Shown piece after piece: positions 49,510-59,648 of a DNA stretch of 64,000 nucleotides. Origin of the DNA: Pycnopodia helianthoides (taxonomy: Eukaryota > Echinodermata > Asteroidea > Forcipulatida > Asteriidae); assembly GCA_032158295.1 (NCBI GenBank), contig CM063258.1, positions 749,001 through 813,000 of the forward strand, written 5' to 3'. Made by a program: the position numbers and the translations under genes. The notes beneath the pieces were generated by a model. The model searched no databases and was not told where the DNA came from. It saw only the letters and a list, made by a program, of their open reading frames with translations. How positions within the stretch are numbered: position 1 is the first letter of the stretch; the number at the start of each line of letters is the position of its first letter.

Positions 49510-49635
49510 ACTCTGAAATCTTCCGGGTCAGAATTGACCCGGATCAATTTCTGGGTCAATACGACCCGAAAACTGTGTCACAAAATGACCCAGAAATGGG
49601 TCAGCCGCTGGGACCTGGAATTTCGAGAGTGCATT
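49510..49635. repeat. GGGTCA-rich repeat, short copy 5
   Basis: It starts ACTCTGAAATCTTCCGGGTC and continues AGAATTGACCCGGATCAATT, CTGGGTCAATACGACCCG, ATGACCCAGAAATGGGTCAG. It ends GGAATTTCGAGAGTG, inverted relative to the start. Confidence 0.8.
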
Positions 49636-50524
49636 GTTCTGCTGTATAGTTTTGACGATGGCTATGTCACTGCAGAGGCTTTTTGGAACAACGTTTTATA
49701 GGATTTTAGCGTGACCCATAAGAGTATTTTGTCATTGATTTTGATTTAATTTTGCAGTTAAACTACTGTTTAATAATTGTGATGTGAAATTCTGTGATTT
49801 TGGCTTCAAAATGAAGGGTTGCCTTAACAGTACAAGAAAAGTTTTCCAATAGACGGGCAAGGTCGACCTACCCGTATTGTTAACTACAGCATTATCAAAA
49901 AGATTGCCGTCATTTCCTTGAGCCTTGATTGCAATTAAAAGTCGGTTGTCATCGCTAAAGTGTTCCTCGCGAGTCAAAGCTCTTTTGGCAGGAAATTTCC
50001 TCGCGAAAACAGCCACTTCCTGAAGAGTGTTTCATCTCATCCTTCCGACAGTTCATTTTAGCGCTTCTCTCTTGTTTGATACAACAATAGCCAATAAACG
50101 GCCTTGTGATGACGAGCTACCACGCTACTCAGAAGTGAATTCAACCTGTTCATTTTGCTTGATTTTCTTTGGTTTTACGGGAAAACACAATCTATTACGC
50201 ATAGTCGGCGCCCTTGAACACAATAATTGAGCAATGCGATGTTTAATCGAGTAGTATGGAAACCTGAACGATTCGAGTCTCTCCCAATGGGTGCAAACAA
50301 GAATCATCACACGTTTTCAGATAAGGCGCTCACGGTGAAAACGCACTTGTACTTTAATTAACTTAAATGTTCTTGATGGATGATATTGTTTTTCGGAATT
50401 GGCCACCAGCTCCGAATGACGCGAGTAATTAGTTTAAAGGGACGATATTATAGTTAGTTTAAATTTCAACGAGTATATGTCTTTAAAAAAAATACACATT
50501 TAGACAATACTATATCAGTCAAGG

Positions 50525-50692
50525 TTTTAGCCAGGATTTGGTAAAAGGGTGTCACAGTTTGCTGGAAATTTAGGTGTCCAAATTGTCCACTTACCTTTCA
50601 TTTACATGTAAATGACAGATAAAACAGGGTGTCCAAATTTAAAACAGGGTGTCCAAAAGACACCCAGACACCGCCCCTCTGGCTAACACTAT
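50525..50692. repeat. GGGTGTCCAAA-type repeat
   Basis: AAGGGTGTCACAGTTTGCTG, ACAGGGTGTCCAAATTTAAA and ACAGGGTGTCCAAAAGACAC recur, ending ACACCGCCCCTCTGGCTAAC, the inverse of the start (GTTTTAGCCAGGATTTGG). It looks like a DNA-transposon remnant. Confidence 0.5.
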
Positions 50693-50889
50693 GATGGCAG
50701 TATCCAAAACTAAGATTGCTTGAAAGAGCTACTCAATCAGGTCTTAATATTGACGTAATTTTTCACGTCTCAAGTACTGACGTAAACTTCCAACGACTTC
50801 GGCCGAAAGCGCAAAATATTGACGTCAAAATTTACGCCAACTTTCACGACGTTGGCCCGTCCCCGATTTGCAATGCCGTCAATAATTCT

Positions 50890-51286
50890 TTAAAGGAACA
50901 TTACAGAATTGGTAAGAAGAAAAAATTGTAAAATATACTTTTTGATCACAGATTGACATAAAACTTACACGGTCTAATGATGATGATAGTAGAAAACATT
51001 CCTAGAAATATTTCTGTCTGAAATGCCGTATTTGATGGCAAATGAATAAACTAATTTTCCGAAATTGGAGTTTATCGCTCAGTGAGCGTTTTATGCATTT
51101 GTTGAATCTATATGACTTCATGCAAATGTGTAATCGGTTTTTCACTATTTTCTCGTGACCCAGATGGCCGATCGATCTCAAACTTCTACAGGTTTGTCAG
51201 TTTATGTATATGGTGGATTACATAAAGTGCTTACACTGCCAGCAACTGTTTTGTTAGCAAAAACCAATTCTGTAATGTTCCTTTAA
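50890..51286 (+). mobile_element. TTAA MITE family A, copy 6
   Basis: Both 20-bp ends and both TTAA are intact. The interior has the CGCTCAGTGAGCG palindrome. Confidence 0.92.
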
Positions 51287-51367
51287 CCATGGCCGTATGT
51301 TCTTTGAAGCCATGGTGGTAAACATGTTACATACATCTTCATTGAACATAATTTTTATGGGGCTGTT

Positions 51368-51573
51368 TTAAAGGCAGTGTGTACTTGTTATAAATACTCC
51401 ATGACCATAAAAACTTACTTTGTAGAGAGCACCTGAGAGCTGTTGATACTATAAAACATTGTTAGAAACGACCCTCTTTTAAGTAAGGTAGTTTTAAGAG
51501 AAAGAGGTAATTTTGTAACCCTTAAATTTGAATCTGAGAAAGGCTTCAGCTCAGGCATGAATCCTTGATTTGC
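51368..51573 (+). mobile_element. TTAA MITE family C, 5' part only
   Basis: TTTTAAAGGCAGTGTGTACTTG starts the element and it runs to TTCAGCTCAGGCATGAATCC, after which it is interrupted. Confidence 0.65.
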
Positions 51574-51915
51574 TTAAAGGCCCTGTACACTATTGGTAAG
51601 ATCGAAAAACACAATGTTCACAGATTCACACATAACTTACATGATTTAAGGTAAGTAATGGTAGAAAGGGTTCCTTAAAATATTTCTGCCTAAAATGCTA
51701 TCGTTTCTGAGAAACGAGTGAAACAATAGTAATTATCGCGCGCGATAATTTGAAAAAACAGAAAACACATAAGATCTCTTTTCACTATTTTCTCGTGACC
51801 TCGATGACCAATTGAGCTCAAACTTTCACAGGTTTGTTTGTTCATGCATATGTTTAATCACACAAAATGTGGACACTGATTTTGAGCTGTTACCAAATGT
51901 GTACAATACCTTTAA
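51574..51915 (+). mobile_element. TTAA MITE family B, nested
   Basis: Intact ends AGGCCCTGTACACTATTGGT and TGTGTACAATACCT with TTAA on each side. The left flank is TTTGC and the right flank is GCAGCTCAGTGAAATTTGGC, matching the GCTTAAGCAGC host site of another repeat. Confidence 0.88.
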
Positions 51916-51919
51916 GCAG

Positions 51920-52598
51920 CTCAGTGAAATTTGGCCCCGTTCTTGACTTAGGGTCATTTTCTGTTGTCGCCGTGCCTTCCTTCTCACTGCATATCGAAGA
52001 TTCTTACAAGGCGCTCATTTGCAGGTTCCCATAGTTCGCCAACATTGTGATGTCATTTTATCACAGGCTCCCTTTCCCATTGTTTGCACTGTCCATTTCA
52101 AAGAGTAAAATGTCGCTTACCTTTAATTTGCCAATGAAGGATCATGCCCTTTTCGAAACCACGAAGTCTGCTTGGGCGCCGGCTTAGGCTTCTTCAGTTA
52201 TTTTGAAAAATGTGTGCTTTCGGTACTGGGCTTATAGGCTTAAAAGCTGGAGCCCAAAGCCGATGCCATGGTTTCAATAAGGGACAATTAGAGAAGCGTT
52301 TTTTGTATGCCTACTCATTTTCAACGACGATGAAATATGAATTTGAGGTCAAATAAAACAGATTCAACACTCGACGTACAAAGTATAGCATACATATTAA
52401 TTTCCTGTATCAGACATGGACCAATAACCGAGAGACGAGACAATGACAAATCACCCGTGCCATCGAGATGATGGATTCACTGTCATCAAATGACTCTATT
52501 ACACTCGATTCGCCTCGTTAATTAATGGATGGATGCTTCAAATAAACGGAGCAAGTTATGCGTGATGTTAAAGGGTGTTGGGGGAGAACAGTCATTAT
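51920..52598. other. No gene recognised
   Basis: After the GCAGCTCAGTGAAATTTGGC remnant there is no recognisable repeat or exon. Several short ORFs lack support. Confidence 0.3.
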
Positions 52599-52599
52599 A

Positions 52600-52732
52600 A
52601 TGGGGAACTTTTGGGACGCTAGGTGGCAGCAGACTTACCAGGTAAATTTTTCTCACAATGTGCACTTGGAAACCAAACAATGGAATTTTACCTGAGATTT
52701 CTGCTGCCATCTAGCGTTCAAAAGTCTCCCAT
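52600..52732. repeat. Palindromic MITE with CTCF-like termini, copy 2
   Basis: The arms TGGGGAACTTTTGGGACGCT-AGGTGGCAGCAGA and TCTGCTGCCATCTAGCGTTC-AAAAGTCTCCCA are inverted over about 32 bp, 130 bp overall. Confidence 0.8.
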
Positions 52733-53159
52733 TTCATTAATTTGCAACCTTCATCATTATGATCATGGATGATAAACTAAAACTACGGTATAGTTCATGA
52801 AATCTCTTTTTAACAAGTAGGTATTCAGAGTAGCGAACTTATCTTTTTTCAAAACAACTGGTTCAAGTCGCAACATAAAGTTTGATTAAAAATCTGAATG
52901 GCAAAGGCAGATTGCACGATTAAATTGGAAAAGCAATGGCATATTATAGAGCACCTTGCTCTATGGGCATATTATGCAGGATTATTGAGTTGGGAGTAAA
53001 TCTGTTACAGATTTGTAGTGAACTTTTTTGTAAATTGTGGCAAAGCAACATCGTGGTTGTAATTAAGACAATTCCGCTTGAGGGTGCGTTCTGAAAGCAG
53101 CTTCGTGTTTTAATAGATTAAATTTGCACCGGAGATAAATAATATTATTTGGGTTTGCC

Positions 53160-53240
53160 CTTTTACCGAATTATGTGTAAAGCACTGTATACTCAGTACT
53201 CCCTCTGAGTTCTGTGGATGTTACTAAGACTACCGCTTGA
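53160..53240 (-). repeat. SINE tail fragment
   Basis: GTGTAAAGCACTGTATACTC-AGTACT is the inverse of the SINE tail at 187-225. Confidence 0.5.
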
Positions 53241-53469
53241 GGGCGTGTTCTGTATTATTGATGAAGACGCAATCATTTGAGACCCTGATGGCCAAGCGTT
53301 GACTTCTGGTATTTATAAAAAGTACACATAATCGCATCGGTTTGGCAAAATAGAAACAAGAGCCGACTGGAGGTGGCAATTTTGTTTTGCACGCGGCACT
53401 ATTTCACATGGAAAGGACAACTGAATTATCAAGCGTAATGAAAGTCAGGAGCTTTGTCCAAACCTCGGC

Positions 53470-53690
53470 TCGGTTCAGGGGCGGTCAAGCTGGCTTAGTG
53501 TGTTTTTTCCTCGCCTTCCACCTCTAGGACCCTGGTTGGAATCCCTCTTGGGTTCCTATGTGGATTGGGTTTCCATTCCCTTCCTGATGGCGTGGATTTT
53601 CCCGTAAATAATTATCTCGGGTTCCCCACCTATAACTGAAACTTCCTTCCTTGTCTTCTCTCCATGGGGGTTCTTGGCTAGTAAAGCGAT
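53470..53690 (+). repeat. tRNA-derived SINE
   Basis: The A-box-like AGCTGGCTTAGTGTG (53489) and B-box-like GGTTGGAATCC (53533-53543) are followed by the family tail CTATGTGGATTGGGTTTCCA, CTTCCTGATGGCGTGG and CGGGTTCCCCACCTATAAC. Confidence 0.55.
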
Positions 53691-54004
53691 TAAGTTTACT
53701 ACTCTGAGAGTAGAGTCCTTTGCCTCACAACTAGAATTAATAAACAAATAAATAAAACAGATATAGGCGCCGGCTCTGCGCTGAGCTCAGTTTTATGGTG
53801 AGGCACCGTTTAAAATGCACAATAAATGCGCAGTGCTCCAAAATGTCAGTATCTATAAGGAACCCATGCTGATGGAGCCGGAGACGTAGCCGAAGCCGGA
53901 GCCGGAACCCCCAAGAATAGGTTTGGAAAAGATCCAAAGTTTCAAATCATCATCTTGTATTTTCCATTCAACCGTCGAGAAAGACTGTGCTAGGGTCGAA
54001 ACGT

Positions 54005-54255
54005 CAGGGCCCAATTTCATGGAGCTGCTTAAGTAAAAAATGTGCTTAAGCACGAAAATAGCTTGCTTATTTTACACATGTTACTGACCAAAATTTCATG
54101 CCTTATACATTGCTTGTGACTGGTATTTAGCTGTTGTTTACTTAGCATAACAATTGAGTGTATAGTCTTGGCCGGTAGTCTGATTTTACTAAGCAATGAT
54201 TTTGTTGCTTAAGCAAAATTTTGTGCTTAAGCAGCTCCATGAAATTGGGCCCTGG
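54005..54255. repeat. Palindromic GCTTAAGC MITE, well preserved
   Basis: The ends CAGGGCCCAATTTCATGGAG-CTGCTTAAG and CTTAAGCAGCTCCATGAAAT-TGGGCCCTG are near-perfect inverses of about 30 bp. Confidence 0.88.
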
Positions 54256-54699
54256 CCATGACCTATATTAATGCATCTGTGTTTTCCTTCACACCTTGAC
54301 TCCAGGAGGTGTTTGTAACCATTAGAGTGCTTATCCTAGGCTGTGCAAACATTCATGCCTGTCGGGTCAACCTGCGCAGGTTAAGGTGTCAATTCGGTCT
54401 TTTCAAATTTTTCAATTTTGACACAGCCGCGTCAATCATTGGTGATAAATTGCACAGTTTTGAGACAGCTGCAAATTGACATATTATTTGTTTAAGCGTG
54501 ATATGACAAACACGAACACCGCAAGCGTGTCAGAAACAATTCAGGAACTACAAACAATTCGATAAAAATCGAAGTGAGGTAGTTCTTTGAAACCGTACCA
54601 ACCAGTGACATTGTCGTTCCCAAATCTAAATAATATTCTCTGTGAGAACCGCGTGACACATTTTATGGATTTATTGATGTCAAACTATCATGATTTGCG

Positions 54700-54706
54700 T
54701 ATAAAA
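54700..54706 (+). promoter_or_regulatory. TATA box of the 54872 gene
   Basis: TATAAAA lies about 170 bp before the ATG. A start about 30 bp downstream (near 54730) gives an unspliced 5' leader of about 140 nt. The position is plausible for a small secreted-protein gene, but no initiator was identified with certainty. Confidence 0.45.
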
Positions 54707-54871
54707 CCAAACCTCAAACCTAAAGAACTCAACATTTAGGCGTCAAGTTCAAAGAGTTGCTCGTGGTTTTAAATCCTGTACAGGTCATAGCACTCTGTGT
54801 CACATCACAGGTTACCTGTTGTCGGTCTTTGTCGAATTTCTTGTTACTTTCCCACCGATAAAACTACAACA

Positions 54872-56873
54872 ATGAAACTACTGCTGTCAATACTCCTCAT
54901 CACCGTCGTGATAGTACCGATGGCGAGTACCCGGGCCGTCCTACCTCTACGGGAGAATCAAGGCACATTCGTCAAGTCACATGGAATGCTTGAACGGATT
55001 GCCCGCGGTACAAACTTCAGCCTGAAGTCACTGGAGACCGCTGCTCAAGACACCGATGCCGGATGCAGATTTGAAAATTGCGAGAAACTTGAAGAACTGA
55101 AAAAGGTACATAGATTTATGCATGGAGGAGGGTAGCTCACTGTGTGGGTAAAGTTGTTGTCAGTACTTAACTAGTTTACAGTTATGTTTAAAGGCCCTGT
55201 ACACTATTGGTAAGATCGAAAAAACACAATGTTCACAGATTCACACATAACTTACATGATTTAAAGTAAGTAATGGTAGAAAGGGTTCCTTAAAATATTT
55301 CTGCCTAAAATGCTATCGTTTCTGAGAAACGAGTAAAACAATAGTAATTATCGCGCGTGATAATTTGAAAAAACAGAAAACACATAAGATCTCTTCTCAC
55401 TATTTTCTCGTGACCTCGATGACCAATTGAGCTCAAACTTTCACAGGTTTGTTTGTTCATGCATATGTTTAATCACACAAAATGTGGACACTGATTTTGA
55501 GCTGTTACCAAAAGTGTACAATACCTTTAAGCGCTACTTACAAAGTGTGGACCTGAGAACAAAAGAGGTCCACATAAAGGGGACTTGGAACACAATGGAG
55601 ACACACGTCCAAACAGTGTTTTTTTTTTTTTTTTTTTTTTTTTTTTTCATAGTGTTGAAGAATATGTATTTGAAGTGCACGAAGCAAATGAATGTCCACA
55701 GTGTATGCAACGGATCGGGTTTGTGAAGTCTTTCTATAGACCTATATGCATTGACGTCATCACGCCGCCATCTTAGAGGTAAAACGATGACGAAACAATG
55801 GAAAAAGCACATTTTGTACGCGCGGCGCAGAGAATAAGCCAATGAGCAATCTTCTTTTGACCTCTAGACGAGGGCGCCCTACTCAAATGACGTCATGTGC
55901 GTAAGGTCTATTGTTCTACTTATTCCCTTTTCTAAAGAATTCCTCTGTGGGGTCAAAGTTAAACAAAGAAACACTTTGTGTTGTCTATTGTTCCATTGTG
56001 TAAGAGACCCCAAGGGCCCTTCCGTAAGCGCACAGAGCTGTGTGAGGGTATGTGCCCTTACACAGCATGTTAATTTACGGGGTATCTTTTAACAATAGAA
56101 CAATGCTACCCCACAAGTTTTTCTTTGTTCTATGTACCCCACAGAGGGTTTCTTTAGAAAAGGGAATAATAGAGCAACAATGGAAGTACCCTGTAACTGC
56201 CATGTAAGGGTGTGTGTGCTCATGAGACCAATGACAAAACAACTTTAAAGGAACATTACAGAATTGGTTTTTGCTAACAAAACAGTTGCTGGCAGTGTAA
56301 GCACTTTATGTAATCCACCATATACATAAACTGACAAACCTGTAGAAGTTTGAGATCGATCAGCAATCTGGGTCACGAGAAAATAGTGAAAAACCGATTA
56401 CACATTTGCATGAAATCATATAGTGTAGGTTCAACAAATGAATAAAACGCTCACTGAGCGATAAACTCAAATCGGAAAATTAGTTTATTCATTTCTCATC
56501 AAATATGGCATTTCAGACAGAAATATTTCAGGGGATTTTTTCTACTATCATCATCATTAGACCGTGTAAGTTTTATGTAAATCTGTGATCAAAAGTATAT
56601 TTTACAAGTTTTTTTCTTACCAATTCTGTAATATTCCTTTAAGGAGAAATAAAAGGCCCCCATAGGCCACCACCATAGCCTCCAGCAGAAGTTTTTAAAG
56701 TGTTTATTATAGAGTTTCATATTCTGCTTTTCAATAATAATTTTCATTTTGGTTCATCTACACAGACCCTTCTCGCCATTATTGAAACTCTGACGTGTCC
56801 AGATGAGCCAGAAGATGCAACCGAATCATATTTGAGTTCCAACGATATCGATCTTGGCCTCATCGACATGTAG
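54872..56873 (+). CDS. Short secreted C-x4-C protein, two exons (paralogue 1)
   Basis: Exons 54872-55105 and 56766-56873 join in phase 0 to give a 113-residue protein. The donor is AAAAAG|GTACAT and the acceptor is CATCTACACAG|ACC; the intron is 1660 bp. Residues 1-22 are a clear signal peptide (MKLLLSILLITVVIVPMAST). The mature part has a G-x-L-x-R-I-x2-G motif, 28 positions later C-x4-C (GCRFENC), eight residues, the intron, then TLLAIIETLTC and an acidic tail ending in IDM. A third Cys lies in exon 2. The ATG was chosen because it opens the signal peptide and no earlier in-frame ATG exists. A TATA box lies about 170 bp upstream and AATAAA about 215 bp downstream. The gene at 59649 has the same spacing and intron position, so the two are probably paralogues. 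Secretion is inferred; the function and family are not recognised. Confidence 0.72.
55188..55530 (+). mobile_element. TTAA MITE family B in intron of the 54872 gene
   Basis: TTAA flanks intact ends. The central palindrome has one change (ATCGCGCGTGATAATT). It lies 82 bp downstream of the 5' splice site. Confidence 0.9.
55619..55647. repeat. Poly-T tract of 29 bp
   Basis: A pure T run, probably inside intron 1 of the 54872 gene. Its length may be variable. Confidence 0.9.
55735..55915. repeat. Palindromic CRE-type MITE in intron
   Basis: CTATAGACCTATATGCATTG-ACGTCATCACG starts it and AAATGACGTCATGTGCGTAA-GGTCTATTG ends it. The left arm continues CCGCCATCTTAGAGGTAAAA. A partial left arm occurs also at 1748-1845. 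Confidence 0.8.
55908..56182. repeat. Palindromic MITE, CTTTAGAAAAGGGAATAA type, in intron
   Basis: The left arm TTATTCCCTTTTCTAAAGAA-TTCCTCTGTGGGGT and the right arm ACCCCACAGAGGGTTTCTTT-AGAAAAGGGAATAA are inverted. The interior has ACAATAGAACAATG and the inverse CTATTGTTCCATTGT. Confidence 0.8.
56245..56642 (-). mobile_element. TTAA MITE family A in intron of the 54872 gene
   Basis: TTAAAGGAACATTACAGAAT at the left; CCAATTCTGTAATATTCCTTTAA at the right. It ends 124 bp before the 3' splice site. Confidence 0.9.
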
Positions 56874-57087
56874 AGTCGACGCAACAGGTGCACTTCAAGT
56901 GGAAAGCTTTGCCCCCGTGATAAGGTGTTACTTCAACAAATCCCACAGACTGTAGGCCGTTTCCGAATCAAGTGAACCTACGGCGACAGCCGTTCGCGTG
57001 AAAGCAACAACAACGATCCGGCTACGGCCGCTGCCGAAGTCGTCAATTCGGATATGGTCTTTCGTTGTGTTTCTAATATGATTTTGA

Positions 57088-57093
57088 AATAAA
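57088..57093 (+). terminator. Polyadenylation signal of the 54872 gene
   Basis: AATAAA lies 215 bp after the TAG stop at 56871-56873 and before the next transposon. It is the first canonical signal on this strand after the stop. Confidence 0.5.
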
Positions 57094-57552
57094 TGTAGTA
57101 AAAATGGATTTTTGGTATAACAGGTATATACGGAAGTTTGAATTGCCTTCACGTTATACAGCGGCCAATTTATACGTCGCATTAGTCTATTTCACTTAAA
57201 TGTTCGTTTGCGTCATGCAACTACAAAAAGGTAATCATTCAATTCAACAATCAATTCGAACAACATTCAAATTCGCAGCAGCTAAATTGAATGCCGATTT
57301 CGTATGGCTAAAAAGAACGCCTTATACGTTTAATTAAATATAAAGCTTTATAAATACTAAGTGAAATTGAATGACGGTTTCGAGGCAAAATCACTATAAT
57401 ACGAATGCATGAGAGTAAAATAGGCTGCTTTTAAGCTAAAAATGACCGAGCAAACTTATAATAATGTTATCATATACTACTTCCAAACCGCTGTGTGATT
57501 ATCAGGACTTATTTAATGTAGGACTATACATTTGTGCTTTTTAAATAGTATA

Positions 57553-57937
57553 TTAAAGGAACATTACAGAATTGGTTTTTGCTAACAAAACAGTTGCTGG
57601 CAGTGTAAGCACTTTATGTAATCCACCATATACATAAACTAACAAACCTGTAGAAGTTTGAGATCGATCGGCCATCTGGGTCACGAGAAAATAGTGAAAA
57701 ACCGATTACACATTTTGCATGAAATCGTATAGATTCAACAAATGAATAAAACGCTCACTGAGCGTTAAACTCCAATCGGCAAGTTAGTTTATTCATTTCT
57801 CATTAAATGTGGCATTTCAGACAGAAATATTTCAAGGGATGTTTTCTACTATCATCATCATTAGACCGTGTAAGTTTTTCGTAAATCTGTGATCAAAAAG
57901 TATATTTGTTCTTACCAATTCTGTAATGTTCCTTTAA
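57553..57937 (-). mobile_element. TTAA MITE family A, copy 8
   Basis: Intact ends and TTAA on both sides. The palindrome has become CGCTCACTGAGCGTTAAA. Confidence 0.92.
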
Positions 57938-58184
57938 GTATTCATTATTTGAAATTGTAGCAAACACATACGATTGATACTCAAAGCTTAAATTTTCTAA
58001 TTTTACACAATATTCTAATTATATTAAATTGCCATGTCCATGCTTTACACATAAATAAAGTTTCCCAATTCTATGTTAGCATGGTTTGATTTATTTCATT
58101 TTATACTTTCCTGAATTTGAACTGAACAAGTCAAAATTTACTCGAGTTACATGGTTGTTGTAATGTTTTGTTTTGCAGTTCGTC

Positions 58185-58520
58185 TTAAAGGGAAACGTTG
58201 CCTTCGGATTGGGCGCTTTGGGCTTTAAAAATCGTTTGTTATGAGATGAAAGTATAATATAATGATCCACACAATCATACCTCGAAATCGTGTGGTTTTC
58301 CTTTTACTTTGTGAACAAACACGATCCGCCATTTTGTAGAACCAAACTTTTGACTCCACAAAATGGCGGACCAATTAATAAAGGAAAACCACACAATTTC
58401 GAGGGATATTTGTGTGAATCATTATGTTCTACTTTAAAACATCTTTCCAACCATTATTAATTTTATAACAAACGTTTTTGTAGCCCAAAGCGCCCAATCT
58501 GAAGGCAACGCTCCCTTTAA
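58185..58520. mobile_element. Hairpin TTAA MITE family E, complete
   Basis: TTAAAGGGAACGTTGCCTTC at the left and GAAGGCAACGCTCCCTTTAA at the right. The two arms pair over most of 336 bp about TTTTGACTCCACAAAATGGC. Confidence 0.9.
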
Positions 58521-59640
58521 ACCTTGACTTCCCTTTACAGCTTTAAACCACACGGCGCCATTTTAATCCTGAGATGTTGACTAGAATGAAATTCAAACTG
58601 AACTGACCGCCAGTCTTGAAATTCAAACTGTTTCGTTTCTTATCCGCCTCAACAGAACTACAAAATGGATCCTGCTAAAAATAATGATAAAGAGCAGCGA
58701 GCTTTTTAAGACCGGGTTGTTGTTTTTTCGCCCAACATGAAACCCGTTTGCGTAAATGAATGATGTTCAAAAACATCTGCTATATAACTCAATACAATAT
58801 TGTTTTTTTTGACAAAAGGGAAATAGACATCATGCAGTTACACTCAACGTATGCGATAACATTAATAAACTTGAATGTACAAAATGCACATGAATTGTTC
58901 TCATCCAAACCTCGTTTTCGGTCTGCAAGATGGCTGCACATCAGATAAACATAGACATGCAATTCATTTTTCTTTTAACGTTTTAATTGGTTTATTAAAA
59001 AACATTTCAAAAGTCACGGCCAGAGGCCAACTTGAATTTGAATTACAATGTTAAAAAGTAAAGGTAAAAATATTAATTAAAGCCAAGTTAAAAACCTACT
59101 CTAAACTCAAAAATACACTAATTGAAATAAATTTACAACTTTGTGAATGGTCTGTGCACGTTATTTTTTAATAACAACCTGTGGTGGGTACTCAAATAAA
59201 AGATTGTATATGCGTTCAACAGCTGCTCTATTGAAGATGAGAAAATCGAACAACTTGAAGACAAAATCGAACACACAGAGTACCCGTGCGGTGGGTTCGT
59301 AAAAAGAATCCAACATGCTCTATTCTATTTTTGCTCACTTCAAGTAAATATTAATATACTGTTGATTCTCTTGAGAATGTTCTTTTCTGAGCCAAATATG
59401 GATTTTCTGATAGAAAAAAATCCCAATCGACACCCCTTTTTTCATGTGGGAAGATTTTTCAAATATTATTTCAAGGAAAATGATTAATTATCTATGGTTA
59501 ACGTTGGAGGAATCTAAACTGCAATCGCAACTCCCATGGATAGGTGTCTGCCGGGGTTTTATTTAACAATTAGACTCGCAACATAGCAGAGCGATTCTTA
59601 CATCAGTTTCGACAAGTCAGAGAACATTATTTCTGCTTTT
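58521..59640. other. Intergenic region upstream of the 59649 gene
   Basis: AT-rich. No third paralogue exon was found. TTTTATTTAAC at about 59558 may serve as a degenerate TATA box for the gene at 59649. Nothing else is supported. Confidence 0.35.
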
Positions 59641-59648
59641 GATAAACC

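Noticed and set aside
54797..54871. N-terminal extension of the 54872 gene
   Set aside because: The upstream in-frame codons begin at GTG, not ATG, and the extension would bury the signal peptide.
55427..55842. ORFs across the poly-T tract
   Set aside because: They are Phe/Lys runs from poly-T and the family B MITE inside an intron.
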